DNA of 64,000 nt from Plazaster borealis (taxonomy: Eukaryota; Echinodermata; Asteroidea; Forcipulatida; Labidiasteridae), in contig CM037474.1 of NCBI GenBank assembly GCA_021014325.1, positions 5,212,488 to 5,276,487 on the forward strand, in the 5' to 3' direction. Positions 34,775 through 42,800 of this stretch are shown one piece after another. Made by a program: the position numbers and the translations under genes. The notes beneath the pieces are model-generated. The model did not search any database. It had not been told where the DNA came from and saw nothing but the letters and a program-made list of their open reading frames with translations. Numbering within the stretch: position 1 is the first letter of the stretch; each line of letters starts with the position of its first letter.

Positions 34775-35635
34775 GGTAGTGTACAGGATCGGTAGAGCTG
34801 ACAAAATAGTCACAGACAGTGTTCATGTTTTTAGTGATCAACCATACCATTTGGATTTAATCTGTTGTGTGAGTAAAGAGAAAATAGTGAAAAACCATGC
34901 ACAATTTCCAGCATGTAAACACATTGTCCTTAACTTTGGTTATAACAAGCGAAATCAGCTGACATTGCGGTTTGTTAAAAAAGGTTTTCAGATAAAGTTT
35001 TCTCGAATATAACTTCATTTCAGAGGGAAATATTTCACAGAAAAAATGGTTTTAGTTCTAGCTTCAGTAAGTCAGTAAGCTTTCAGACTAAAATGGTTCT
35101 AGTTCTAGCTTCATAAATCAGTAAGCTTTAAGACTAAAATGGTTCTAGTTCTAGCTTCATAAATCAATAAGCTTTCAGACTAAAATGGTTCTAGTTCTAG
35201 CTTCATAAATCAGTGACCTTTCAGACTAAAATGGTTCTAGTTCTAGCTTCATAAATCGGTAAGCTTTCAGACTAAAATGGTTCTAGTTCTAGCTTCATAA
35301 ATCAGTAAGCTTTCAGACTAAAATGGTTCTAGTTCTAGCTTCATAAATCAGTAAGCTTTCAGACTAAAATGGTTCTAGTTCTAGCTTCATAAATCAGTAA
35401 GCTTTCAGACTAAAATGGTTCTAGTTCTAGCTTCATAAATCCGTAAGCTTTCAGACTAAAATGGTTCTAGTTCTAGCTTCATAAATCAGTAAGCTTTCAG
35501 ACTAAAATGGTTCTAGTTCTAGCTTCATAAATCAGTAAGCTTTCAGACTAAAATGGTTCTAGTTCTAGCTTCATAAATCAGTAAGCTTTCAGACTAAAAT
35601 TAAACAGTGATGTTTTTTATCCTTACCAATATTGT
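34775..35635 (+). mobile_element. MITE family Z copy enlarged by an internal array
   Basis: Left part ACAGGATCGGTAGAGCTGAC, right part TTTATCCTTACCAATATTGT, with the Z landmark GTGAAAAACCATGCACAATT. The normal single AGTAAGCTTTCAGACTAAAA segment has expanded into the 46-bp array described next. Confidence 0.75.
35044..35598 (+). repeat. 46-bp minisatellite, 12 units
   Basis: Units of AAAATGGTTCTAGTTCTAGC + TTCATAAATCAGTAAGCTTT + CAGACT. The word AGTTCTAGCTTCA starts every 46 bases from 35053 to 35559. All but the first unit are nearly identical. Confidence 0.95.
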
Positions 35636-35754
35636 ATTAATACCTATATGGTTCTACAAAAAAGACTAAATGGCGCTTACCGACTATGAAAGAGCTTCAC
35701 ATGCTTATGCACTTTAAAAGTAAAACAAAACAAAACCCAAAATAACAAGTAATA

Positions 35755-35877
35755 AACCACAAAGGAAACTGATTGGGTAAATTTTAAAATAATTTGGGGT
35801 TGAACAAAGAAAAATTTACTAGAGCGGGATTTGAACCAATGACCTTCGGATTAATCAACCGAGCTATCTAGCCCTGT
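35755..35877 (-). mobile_element. SINE family A
   Basis: Minus strand: GGGCTAGATAGCTCGGTTGA head, then B box and the GAACAAAG / AATTTACCC tail shown on plus as GGGTTGAACAAAGAAAAATT. Confidence 0.75.
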
Positions 35878-35882
35878 TTAAG

Positions 35883-35996
35883 GACGGCATACCGATCGGC
35901 GCCGTCGTCAAGTTCGTCAAGTGGGCATACAACTTTGAACAGTGGGAGGTGTACATGTACGAGACACTAGTGGAAATGGTCCTGGAATATCTGAAG
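35883..35996 (+). CDS. Candidate internal exon, product unknown
   Basis: Thirty-eight in-frame codons with GC-rich third positions, encoding DGIPIGAVVKFVKWAYNFEQ followed by a helical segment ending VEMVLEYLK. The frame runs straight into GTAAGC, a consensus 5' splice site, in phase 0. Upstream, TTTAAG could be the 3' splice site, but the SINE at 35755-35877 abuts it and has probably replaced the polypyrimidine tract. I do not recognise the protein. It could be a live exon of a long host gene or an exon remnant. Confidence 0.4.
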
Positions 35997-36039
35997 GTAA
36001 GCACTGTTTGAAGACGGCTCCATGATCTTATTGAAAACA

Positions 36040-36363
36040 TGAACCCATTACTCTAGCTATGCAATCTCTCCATTGGCTTCCTATTCATTCTCGAATTATC
36101 TTTAAGATTCTCGAATTATCTTTAAGATTCTCCTCCTAACATTTCAATGCTGTCATGGAAGTGGTCCAATTTACTTGGATCTGCTCACCGCATGCATGCC
36201 TTCAAGAAACCTCCGTTCAGCAAACAAAGACACCCTTGTTATTCCAACTATTGCCACGAAAACACATGGTGAACTTAGTTTTCAGTTTGCTAGACCTCAT
36301 TTATGGAACAATCTCCCTCTTCACATCAAACAAGCTACCACCCTCACAAATTTCAAGATGTGA
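36040..36363 (+). pseudogene. Non-LTR retrotransposon C-terminal tail
   Basis: Encodes in pieces HWLPIHSRIIFKILLLTF, NLRSANKDTLVIPTI and FARPHLWNNLPLHIKQAT, the classic end of CR1/L2-type ORF2. A 20-base internal duplication (ATTCTCGAATTATCTTTAAG) and frame changes mark it as dead. Confidence 0.75.
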
Positions 36364-36594
36364 TGAGGACTAGAGTGCACTAGTCGACACATTGAAAACA
36401 AAGCGACTGGCTCCTTTCAGAGCCAAGACATCTTCCTAGAAGAGATTAATACATGGTTATCCCAAAAGAATTTATAAAGTAGATAACGTTGAAATTTGTA
36501 TAGCTAGTATAAGTCATTCGAAAACTTTAACAAAAACAAAACAAAAACTGTGAATGTTAGAAAATAAGCCTCGACTACAAGGGAAAATGACTGG

Positions 36595-36905
36595 GTAAAT
36601 TTAATTAAAAACTTATCCAGTCAGCTTCCCTTGTGGTTTATGATATGATATTTGATATGAAAAGTAGCATTCCCCTTAAGGTGATCCCTCTGCTGCCGCT
36701 TCCTAGGTAGTATCGTAAACTTGGGTGTGATCCCTGGCTGTACGGCAGTTACAGGTTGAATGGCTTCTGACCAGCACCCCCGAACAAAGATACCGACAAA
36801 ATAGGGAGACTGCCAACATTAGGTCTAGATAGCTCAGTTGGTAGAGTGCCGGCACTACATCCGGAGGTCGTTGGTTCAAATCCCACTCCAGTCAATGTTC
36901 CTTTT
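36595..36905 (+). mobile_element. SINE family A pieces (tail, then head)
   Basis: A tail fragment (CCAGTCAGCTTCCCTTGTGG) at 36617-36640, and a separate tRNA-like head (TAGATAGCTCAGTTGGTAGA, GGTTCAAATCCC) at 36826-36895, followed by poly-C and (AT)n. Confidence 0.65.
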
Positions 36906-37073
36906 TTAAACCCCCCCCCCCCCCCGAAAAAAAAATATATATATATATATAAAAATAACAAATAAATACAAAATTTTACAAATAACTATATTTTAAAAAA
37001 CAGCACAATTTTAAATGTTGGAATACACATATTTGAGAATGCAGTTTCTTGTGCATATTACCAATAATCTTAA

Positions 37074-37153
37074 AGGTATTGTACACGTTTGGTTATGACT
37101 CAAAACAAATATTAGCATAAAAACTAACTTGGTAACAAGCAACGGAGAGCTGT
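37074..37153 (+). mobile_element. Left half of the X MITE split by the Polinton
   Basis: TTAA at 37070-37073, then AGGTATTGTACACGTTTGGT to GGAGAGCTGT, which breaks exactly where other X copies read GAGCTGTTGATAGTATA. The other half starts at 54143. Confidence 0.88.
37148..37153 (+). repeat. Candidate target site duplication, left
   Basis: AGCTGT here and again at 54143-54148. Six bases is the usual Polinton duplication. The next base (T) also matches, so seven is possible. The left end carries four extra bases (TAGT) before the sequence shared with the right end. Confidence 0.75.
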
Positions 37154-37154
37154 T

Positions 37155-37545
37155 AGTAGTGTATTAAGTGTAATGTGCACCCCCATTGCACGTGCAGTGG
37201 TGCAAGTGGTGCACCCCCAAAAAATGTGCTGCAAAGTGGTGCACCCCCAAAAAATGTGCTGCAAAGTGGTGCACCCCCATTGCACGTGCAGTGGTTCAAG
37301 TGGTGCACCCACGGTTCAAGTGGTTGATGGTGCACCCCTATTGTGTGTGCCTATGGCTGCAAGTGGTGCACATGGTCTATTGTGTTGCGTGGGCCTATTG
37401 TGTGTACGGTAGTGTTTGATGGTTCAAGTGGTAAAGTTGTTTTGGTTGAGTGAGCACCCGAGACCTGTGCACGGAGAAACGTACGATGAATAGCTTGGTG
37501 GGAACAAAAGGAAAACACTAATGAAGATCGGGCGTAAAATCTGGC
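37155..37545 (+). repeat. Polinton left terminal inverted repeat
   Basis: About 390 bp from AGTGTATTAAGTGTAATG to GATCGGGCGTAAAATCTGGC, the inverse of 53754-54142. It includes two tandem 30-bp units (GTGGTGCACCCCCAAAAAAT + GTGCTGCAAA) and several GGTGCACC palindromes. No gene. Confidence 0.95.
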
Positions 37546-37684
37546 GAATAACAAAACTGTCCAAAGCCGTTATTGCTGAGGACAGTTTTGAAGGAATGAT
37601 AGGTGACAGCCATAGGAAGAAAACAAAAGTCACGTTGAAATGACGGAATGGCATCACCACGCAACAGATTAAATAACGTCGCCC

Positions 37685-37800
37685 GTCGCCCGTGTGTCGC
37701 CACGGACGAGCCTTGACAAGTCGTTTACGTAACAAAGACTTGTTTACAACGTGACAGATGAAGTCATCCCGTCACGACGTTTTGTGTGCTGATTGGTCCA
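37685..37800 (+). promoter_or_regulatory. Upstream promoter module 1 with inverted CCAAT box
   Basis: CGCCCGTGTGTCGCCACGGA, a run with GACTTGTTTACAACGTGA, then GCTGATTGGTCCA, an ATTGG (reverse CCAAT) box about 50 bp before the TATA box. A related module lies at 38428-38530. Confidence 0.5.
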
Positions 37801-37848
37801 TTGTGTGTTCCTGGGTCACTGACCCGTGAATGGCGAGCTTAGATGGGG

Positions 37849-37860
37849 TATAAATAAATA
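37849..37860 (+). promoter_or_regulatory. TATA box of the first left-arm gene
   Basis: GGGGTATAAATAAATA. The first ATG in the gene is at 37948, so a start of transcription near 37880 would leave a leader of roughly 70 bases. Confidence 0.7.
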
Positions 37861-37947
37861 ACATTTGAGTTTGAATTTACACCTTCGCTCATACTACGCA
37901 ACTGATTTTACAGTCGCTGTGTCTCTCAAGTAAGATCTAACAAAACG

Positions 37948-38264
37948 ATGGGGTATTTCAGGACACATCCTTCCATCATCCGGGGTGAGAGTTACCCTCA
38001 GAATGGCTCTGGGGGCTGTTGTGCACGCAGAAGCCATCGAATTGCAAAACGGCGCATCCCTCATTATGCTAAAAAGCGTTTGCGGCCGCAGAATCTGAAA
38101 TGGAGAAATGTATTGCAACGTTTTGTGATCTAGCTGGGCAGTTGAGTAGAGTTGAATTAAATGGAGTATGTTCAACGATGCTGAAAGAAAGCATCGAAGC
38201 AGACATTGAAATGACGCAAGGTATGGTGATGTTGGTCAAGGCAATACATACCATGGACCCGTGA
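37948..38264 (+). pseudogene. Small Polinton protein with basic N-terminal half, frame-broken
   Basis: The ATG at 37948 opens a Cys/Arg/Lys-rich segment (GSGGCCARRSHRIAKRRIPH). In that frame it stops at 38133. A second frame, coding-like and ending at a TGA at 38262-38264, takes over near 38071-38075, where there is a run of five A. It encodes an acidic helical segment (MEKCIATFCDLAGQL ... MVMLVKAIHTMDP). One base lost or gained in the A run explains the switch. Expected length about 105 aa. The basic half could bind DNA, as core proteins of related viruses do, but I see no named family. A histone-type 3' stem-loop follows. Confidence 0.55.
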
Positions 38265-38322
38265 CCCGCTTGCTGGTTCTGTTAGACATCATAAACCAAA
38301 CGTTTCTACCGTCAGAGAAGCG

Positions 38323-38341
38323 GGCTCCTTTAGGAGCCACC
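38323..38341 (+). terminator. Histone-mRNA-like 3' stem-loop
   Basis: GGCTCC-TTTA-GGAGCC followed directly by ACC: a six-base stem, four-base loop and ACC tail matching the metazoan replication-dependent histone 3' end (GGCYCU-UUYM-AGRGCC-ACC). It sits 58 bases after the TGA at 38264. Confidence 0.6.
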
Positions 38342-38348
38342 TATAAAT

Positions 38349-38359
38349 CAAAGGTAGAA
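38349..38359 (+). promoter_or_regulatory. Histone downstream element-like purine tract
   Basis: CAAAGGTAGAA starts seven bases after the ACC of the stem-loop. In sea urchin histone genes the U7-pairing element CAAGAAAGA occupies a comparable position. Confidence 0.45.
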
Positions 38360-38427
38360 TCATTCATTTACACTCACATACACTCCAACATCACGGGAAG
38401 ACCCTGACCGGGCAGGTCCGGCAGGTC

Positions 38428-38530
38428 GGGGCTAACAAAAGACGTGTTTACGACGCGATGAATGGAATCGCCCGTGTGACGCCACGGACAAGTTTTGACA
38501 AGACTAATGCTATGCGCTGATTGGCCAATA
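38428..38530 (+). promoter_or_regulatory. Upstream promoter module 2 with CCAAT boxes
   Basis: Aligns with 37677-37800: GACGTGTTTACGACGCGATG, TCGCCCGTGTGACGCCACGG, then GCTGATTGGCCAAT. Followed by a weak TATA-like TAAAAGG at 38559-38565, about 96 bases before the ATG at 38661. Confidence 0.5.
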
Positions 38531-38660
38531 TTGTTTTTATCGCCCAGACTGGAAGGACTAAAAGGTATGCTTTGATGTTCAAGCACCATTTCATATCGCT
38601 GGTGATAGAAAGAAGACATCTGAGCTCCTACAAATTTACTTCTGCTGTATTTAACGCACG

Positions 38661-39304
38661 ATGGCTGGACAGTCTAACATTACACTACCTTTATTTGAGG
38701 ATTCATCTGCCTCTCCAGAACCTCCTACCGCTCCAACGACTCTGATGGGTGCTGGACCATTTGACTGTGTGAATAAACTTACACACGATCACGTCAAAAA
38801 TGGATGGCGTGAAGGCTTCAGTGCGACTGCAGAGAGAGCCTACTACTTCAACGTCTACACCAGAGAAAGTGTATGGACCCTACCCAATATACCCATACAG
38901 CGTGAGCAGAGAAGAGTGGTGAACTCGACCGACGTTGACATTCTGACTGCAGCAGTTAATGAGTTGACTGAGTCATCATCATCATCATCATCATCTCAAC
39001 CAAAACCAGACGGACAAGCAGCATCCATCTCTGGTGTGAAAGGGAAAGACACCGTCAAACGAGTCTACGCCCCGACGAGATGGAGAACGAGAAGAAAGCC
39101 AAGAGATTCAAGATTGGAGGTGAGCGTTATGCTTATGTTAAACGATTCAAGGGTATCCCCTACGTAAACATCAGAGAGTATTACTGGAACCATCACAAAA
39201 CCCGATTACTAGCTGGGAAGAAGGGATTGAACCTTACTACCGAAGAATGGATGATGTTGGCCGGTCAGAGTAGTGGCATAACCAAAGCTCTGGGAATGAT
39301 TTAA
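38661..39304 (+). pseudogene. WW-domain plus PC4-like protein, one frame break
   Basis: First frame from the ATG at 38661: residues 49-75 form a WW domain (W49, YYFNVYT, W72-T-L-P75), then a serine run (105-112) from a TCA microsatellite. Second frame, from about 39070 to a TAA at 39302-39304: FKIGGERYAYVKRFKGIPYV, NIREYYW and KKGLNLTTEEW match the ssDNA-binding domain of the transcriptional coactivator PC4/Sub1. The two frames differ by one base, and a C run at 39070-39073 is the obvious place for the loss. If continuous, it would be about 214 aa. Alternatives are two separate overlapping proteins, with the PC4 part starting at ATG 39080, or programmed frameshifting. WW domains bind proline-rich motifs such as PPxY; PC4 domains bind melted or single-stranded DNA. 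Joint roles in virion egress and DNA handling are conjecture. Confidence 0.7.
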
Positions 39305-39418
39305 ATCATTTGCTTCCAACTAATGCTTTGTTTTTCTTAATTCCTCGTTCTAGAAGATGATACAGCATCTACCCTACCCGTTAGCATTAATGTCACCGAG
39401 GGTCAATCCCCCGTCAAA

Positions 39419-39724
39419 ATGGTCATCAAACGAATTCTGACCAAGATCGTCACGGACGAGATACTGAGGTTCGTGTACACCGCTCAGGATGCCTTGGGAT
39501 GCGAAGGATGTGAGATGAACTGGGGGACCCAAGACGAACATCAGTGTCTTTTCTTTGGCGTAAGTCCAGCATCCAATCTTTATGACTACGTAGACGAGTG
39601 GTATTCAGCTGCAGCACCATCTGTAAAACCAGACAAGGTCATTGACATTTTCGATGCAGTAAACATCAGCCTCAATGTGACTGAATCGGCGAAGATGGAC
39701 AGATCTTTGATAAACTCGCAATAA
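39419..39724 (+). CDS. Cys/His-containing Polinton protein, unknown
   Basis: 101 aa from the ATG at 39419. The frame is open upstream to about 39343, and CCTCGTTCTAG at about 39343-39353 would serve as a 3' splice site, so the N-terminus may lie in an earlier exon. The centre GCEGCEMNWGTQDEHQCLFF has a C-x2-C ... H-x-C spacing suggestive of a zinc site. No family recognised. It lies between the WW/PC4 gene and the convergence point. Confidence 0.5.
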   Translation: MVIKRILTKIVTDEILRFVYTAQDALGCEGCEMNWGTQDEHQCLFFGVSPASNLYDYVDEWYSAAAPSVKPDKVIDIFDAVNISLNVTESAKMDRSLINSQ

Positions 39725-39735
39725 TTAGTTAAATC

Positions 39736-39846
39736 ATGGACGGGTGGCGTGAGGATCCGGATGATATTGCCCGATCGTTCTATTCTACATTCTTCAACAG
39801 TTTAACTGAACTCATTGACAGTACTATGCAACAATTTGATGCTTGA
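39736..39846 (+). CDS. 36-aa acidic small ORF
   Basis: MDGWREDPDDIARSFYSTFF then a short amphipathic tail to TGA. It follows the previous stop by 12 bases, so it could be read by reinitiation, or be the displaced C-terminus of the preceding protein. Confidence 0.3.
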   Translation: MDGWREDPDDIARSFYSTFFNSLTELIDSTMQQFDA

Positions 39847-40009
39847 TTGGACTTTTCTTGAAAAAAATGCATGGTGGTGGTTATTTGCAGTGTTTTAATT
39901 AATATTATTACTATTAAAATTGACAAAGTGATTTTCATACAAAGGAGTAGTTTTGATGTAATTTGATGATTCTAAATAATAAGAAAGTAGTTTGCTTACA
40001 TTTTGATGA

Positions 40010-40025
40010 AATAAATTAAAATAAA
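40010..40025 (+). terminator. Poly(A) signals for the rightward genes
   Basis: AATAAA at 40010-40015 and again at 40020-40025, after the last + strand reading frame. On the opposite strand TTTATT at 40219-40224 could serve the leftward genes. Confidence 0.5.
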
Positions 40026-40455
40026 GTGTTAAAATGAATCACTCTGCGTGTGTGTGTTTTTTTTATTTATGTGTATGTGTATGTGTTGATTAGTAGTTAG
40101 TAAAATTTTAGGGGATAGGGGAAGTATAAATAATAGACGACAAGGGGTGCCTAAAACCAACCGGAACTCACCAGAACATTCCTTAAGTGGTCAACGGGCA
40201 ATATATGGTTTCAAGTATTTTATTCATCATCAACATCATCAACAATTATTAGTAAAAACATTAAAAGAACAAAAACAAACAAAAAGACCATCAATATTTA
40301 AAGAAAAATAAATAAATAAAATAAAATAAAATAAAATAAGGTGCAAAGTAACAACTTCTAAACCTACATTTGATTTAATACGTTATTATTATTATTACCA
40401 GTAAAACACACATTAATATTTAAAGAAAAACAAAATTTTAATTTAAATTAAAACA
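40026..40455. other. Convergence zone of the two gene sets
   Basis: AT-rich, with (GT)n at 40050-40090 and (AAAAT)n near 40320. No reading frame; probably holds both 3' ends. Confidence 0.5.
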
Positions 40456-40980
40456 TTACTCAAACATTAAAAGAAGCCCGTGCAATTTGTTGGATAATAA
40501 AGTCTGCATCGTACACTTGGGCTTTGCTACGGGGTAGTGTGTTCTAACAAAATTATTTACATTAAAATCGTTATCCGTCGTGTCCGACGAAAACAGTTCA
40601 ATGATTTTCTTCATGCTCATGTCTCGACATCGGTGTAAATGAAAGAATATGACGTACTGTCCGCACACTGTTGAAAATGCCCCTTGTAGCTGTCTTGCGC
40701 TATAGTTGGAGTACTTGGTATTCTTTTGAAGAAAACGTTTAATCTGGGGTACTTTGGGCGGTCCTTCATAGGAATCAAAGTATTCACCTACTCCATCCCG
40801 GGTTATGTAGATTCCCACCCAGTGCTGACCTGGCTTATCCGAGGGGTCGGTGTTTACGACAAGAACGCTTGGACGTGGAAGATGCTGTTTGGGTAGTTGA
40901 TCACAAGCAAATACTCCTCTGAAATAAGGCTGGGTGAAGCGGTCTCGCGTTAAGATGTCGGTGATTTCTCGAGTATCCAT
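40456..40980 (-). CDS. Adenain-like cysteine protease (maturation protease)
   Basis: 174 aa, intact. Catalytic His53 (GQHWVGIYI), Asp69 (GEYFDSYE), Gln99 (RQLQG) and Cys106 (STVCGQYVIFF) are in the order and spacing of the adenovirus protease; Gln to Cys is seven residues, as in adenain. These enzymes cleave capsid and core precursors inside the virion. It starts nine bases after the major capsid frame ends, with no TATA box of its own, so it is likely transcribed with that gene. Confidence 0.92.
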   Translation of the reverse strand: MDTREITDILTRDRFTQPYFRGVFACDQLPKQHLPRPSVLVVNTDPSDKPGQHWVGIYITRDGVGEYFDSYEGPPKVPQIKRFLQKNTKYSNYSARQLQGAFSTVCGQYVIFFHLHRCRDMSMKKIIELFSSDTTDNDFNVNNFVRTHYPVAKPKCTMQTLLSNKLHGLLLMFE

Positions 40981-40988
40981 GTTGTGAT

Positions 40989-42314
40989 TTAACTGCTGTA
41001 ATCAAAGATGACGTTACGGGCCTGGTCAATCTCCAAAATGTTGTTAAACTCTGCGTAGATGATCACGTTGATTGTCTGGTCGAGAGCATTGGCAAAATGG
41101 ATGTCAAGACGGAGGTTACCGTGTTTGACCAGATTGAGGTGTCCTCCAATGGATAGATCTGGGCTGAGATCAAAGGCGTACAATGTGTACCCGCCCTTGT
41201 AGTCCTCACGAGTGATGGTGTTGCCTTCGTCCTGGTACGTTTTATCAGTACCAGAGAAGAGAGTTTGATAGGCTCTGATGTAGTTTCCTGCGTTAGCGTT
41301 GAAATTAGGTTTCAGGGGAGTGTATGGAATCTGATCACCATCGAGGTGTACGGTTAAATAGTTCACGTTAAAATGCTGAAAGTTGTAAGGGTTTTTGCTG
41401 TATCTCCCATTAAACGCCTCGTTAGAAACGCAAGCTACCACGATGCGTGTTGGAAGCTGTCCAAGGAAAATATGGTCCTGCGTCAGAGAGAGGTTCCCGC
41501 TGGATAGACACCATTTTGCAGAGGTTACGTTTGAGTGGGTACTTGGCGGTTCCTTTCTGCAAAGCTTTCATGTGACCCATCATGACCCCGGGCTTACTCT
41601 CACCTTTCTGGCAAATATGGAGGCATTCATAATTTTCACTTTGTAGGTGGGGTTGGCGCGTTGCCATGAGGCAGAAGGCATCACTGCTGCGGATGAATTT
41701 CAGTTTAATGTCTACTCCATTCAACATGTGTCGGTCTTGAAAGAAGATGTCGCTGTGTATGGGGCCTATCATGTCCACCACGTTGCTGTTCTTGGTAAAT
41801 TTGTATCTTTTCTTAAGCCCTCGTTGACCGCGCCATCCGCGGCCAAGGGATTGGGGTTTTCGATTCTTCCGGCGGTATCCTTGTAAAACAGGGATCCTGT
41901 GAGTTGGGAATGTTCGGCATCGGAGCCATAACTCAGTATGGTTTCAATCATAGCTCGGTAAGGATAGGTTGGTGTGGATGCAGAAATGAGACGTTCGTTA
42001 AGACTAACGTCCACCTGATTGAACAAAGACTGTAGAAACAAATTTACCGGGCCTACCTGCTCATCGTCAGCGAGATTGGTACCATCCGCTTTTGTTATTT
42101 TTGCTTTGACATACAGCTGAGTCTGGTTGAGATCCAGGTATTCGCCACCGGATCCGGGTATAAAGAATTCAATGGGTCCACCATCGGCAATGGTAGAAAT
42201 GGGATGAAACTCAACAAATTGTCCCTTATCGACACTAGTCTGTGTGGGTGGAATTACAAACAAATCCAACTCAGATTTGGTGCACTCGCAGGATTGACTG
42301 TGTAACAATGCCAT
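40989..42314 (-). pseudogene. Major capsid protein (double jelly-roll), two frame breaks
   Basis: Three frames together cover about 440 codons. N-terminal part 42314 to ~41820: SCECTKSELDLFVIPPTQTS, then EFFIPGSGGEYLDL. Middle part ~41815 to ~41500: HSDIFFQDRHMLNGVDIKLK. C-terminal part ~41500 to 40989: EAFNGRYSKNPYNFQHFNVN, then GGYTLYAFDLSPDL and NVIIYAEFNNILEID. These are the conserved blocks of the Polinton major capsid protein. One base is missing near 41818-41821. The frame returns near 41490-41510 by a compensating change, so the ends are in the same frame and the middle is not. Confidence 0.88.
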
Positions 42315-42356
42315 GCTGCTGGTGGTGTTGGTGATGATGACGATGATGTTGACGAT

Positions 42357-42795
42357 TCACAATGATCTAAGAGCCCTAATCAAAAATATCAAACGATCTC
42401 TTTCCTCGCTACCAGAGACAGAAGTGGAACGCTTACGAATTGGTTTTCTTTTATACCACGTCGGTGGCGGCTGCCTCCCGTTTGTTTCCTGCCAAACTAC
42501 CCACGGCCTTGTGGGTGAGGTTTGCCGGCTTGGTGTAATCTCGTTTTGGCCGCTGTTTTAATATTCTTTCCTTCCAGGGCATCTTTGCAATACTAACTCC
42601 GGTATTAAGTGCCTCGCGACCCAAGGTTGAAGCACCCTTTTTAAGTAAAGGTAAGGCTGACCGAACAAGCCTCCGAGTATCCCACCCAGTCCATACCCTT
42701 TTTGGTTTCGCGCCCCGAAAACACAGGAAGACCGTTCCGACTTGCTGGGTATAGTAATGTTCATAATGTCTACTGTCTGGAAGGTAGCGTTTCAT
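42357..42795 (-). pseudogene. Small capsid-associated protein (pVI-like membrane factor?), frame-broken
   Basis: Begins MKRYLPDSRHYEHYY at 42795. The diagnostic Gly-rich amphipathic segment GYGLGGILGGLF lies in one frame, and SALPLLKKGASTLGREALNT, which continues it, lies in another. The tail (YKRKPIRKRSTSVSGSEERD) lies in a third frame and ends at a TGA at 42357-42359. At least two or three single-base changes are needed. Similar proteins sit beside the capsid genes of many Polintons and have been compared with adenovirus pVI; membrane-active function is by analogy only. The TATA box of the capsid gene lies inside its 3' part. Confidence 0.6.
42448..42455 (-). promoter_or_regulatory. TATA box for the major capsid gene
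   Basis: TATAAAAG on minus, 134 bases before the capsid ATG at 42314. Its TAA is also a stop in one frame of the upstream gene. Confidence 0.55.
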
Positions 42796-42800
42796 GATGA

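Noticed and set aside
35044..35598. CRISPR-like array
   Set aside because: Units are contiguous 46-bp tandem copies with no unique spacers, in a eukaryotic MITE.
36412..36434. Second histone-like stem-loop (GGCTCCTTTCAGAGCC)
   Set aside because: The stem has a C-A mismatch next to the loop, the ACC tail is absent (AAG instead), and it lies just after a dead retrotransposon tail with no gene ending there.
37173..37419. Plus frames rich in Cys, His and Val in the left TIR, mirrored in the right TIR
   Set aside because: They come from tandem GTGCACC repeats in the TIR, lack a promoter, and are present equally at both ends.
41395..41886. Plus-strand reading frames opposite the capsid gene
   Set aside because: They are shadows of the minus-strand capsid frames, which show the conserved family blocks.
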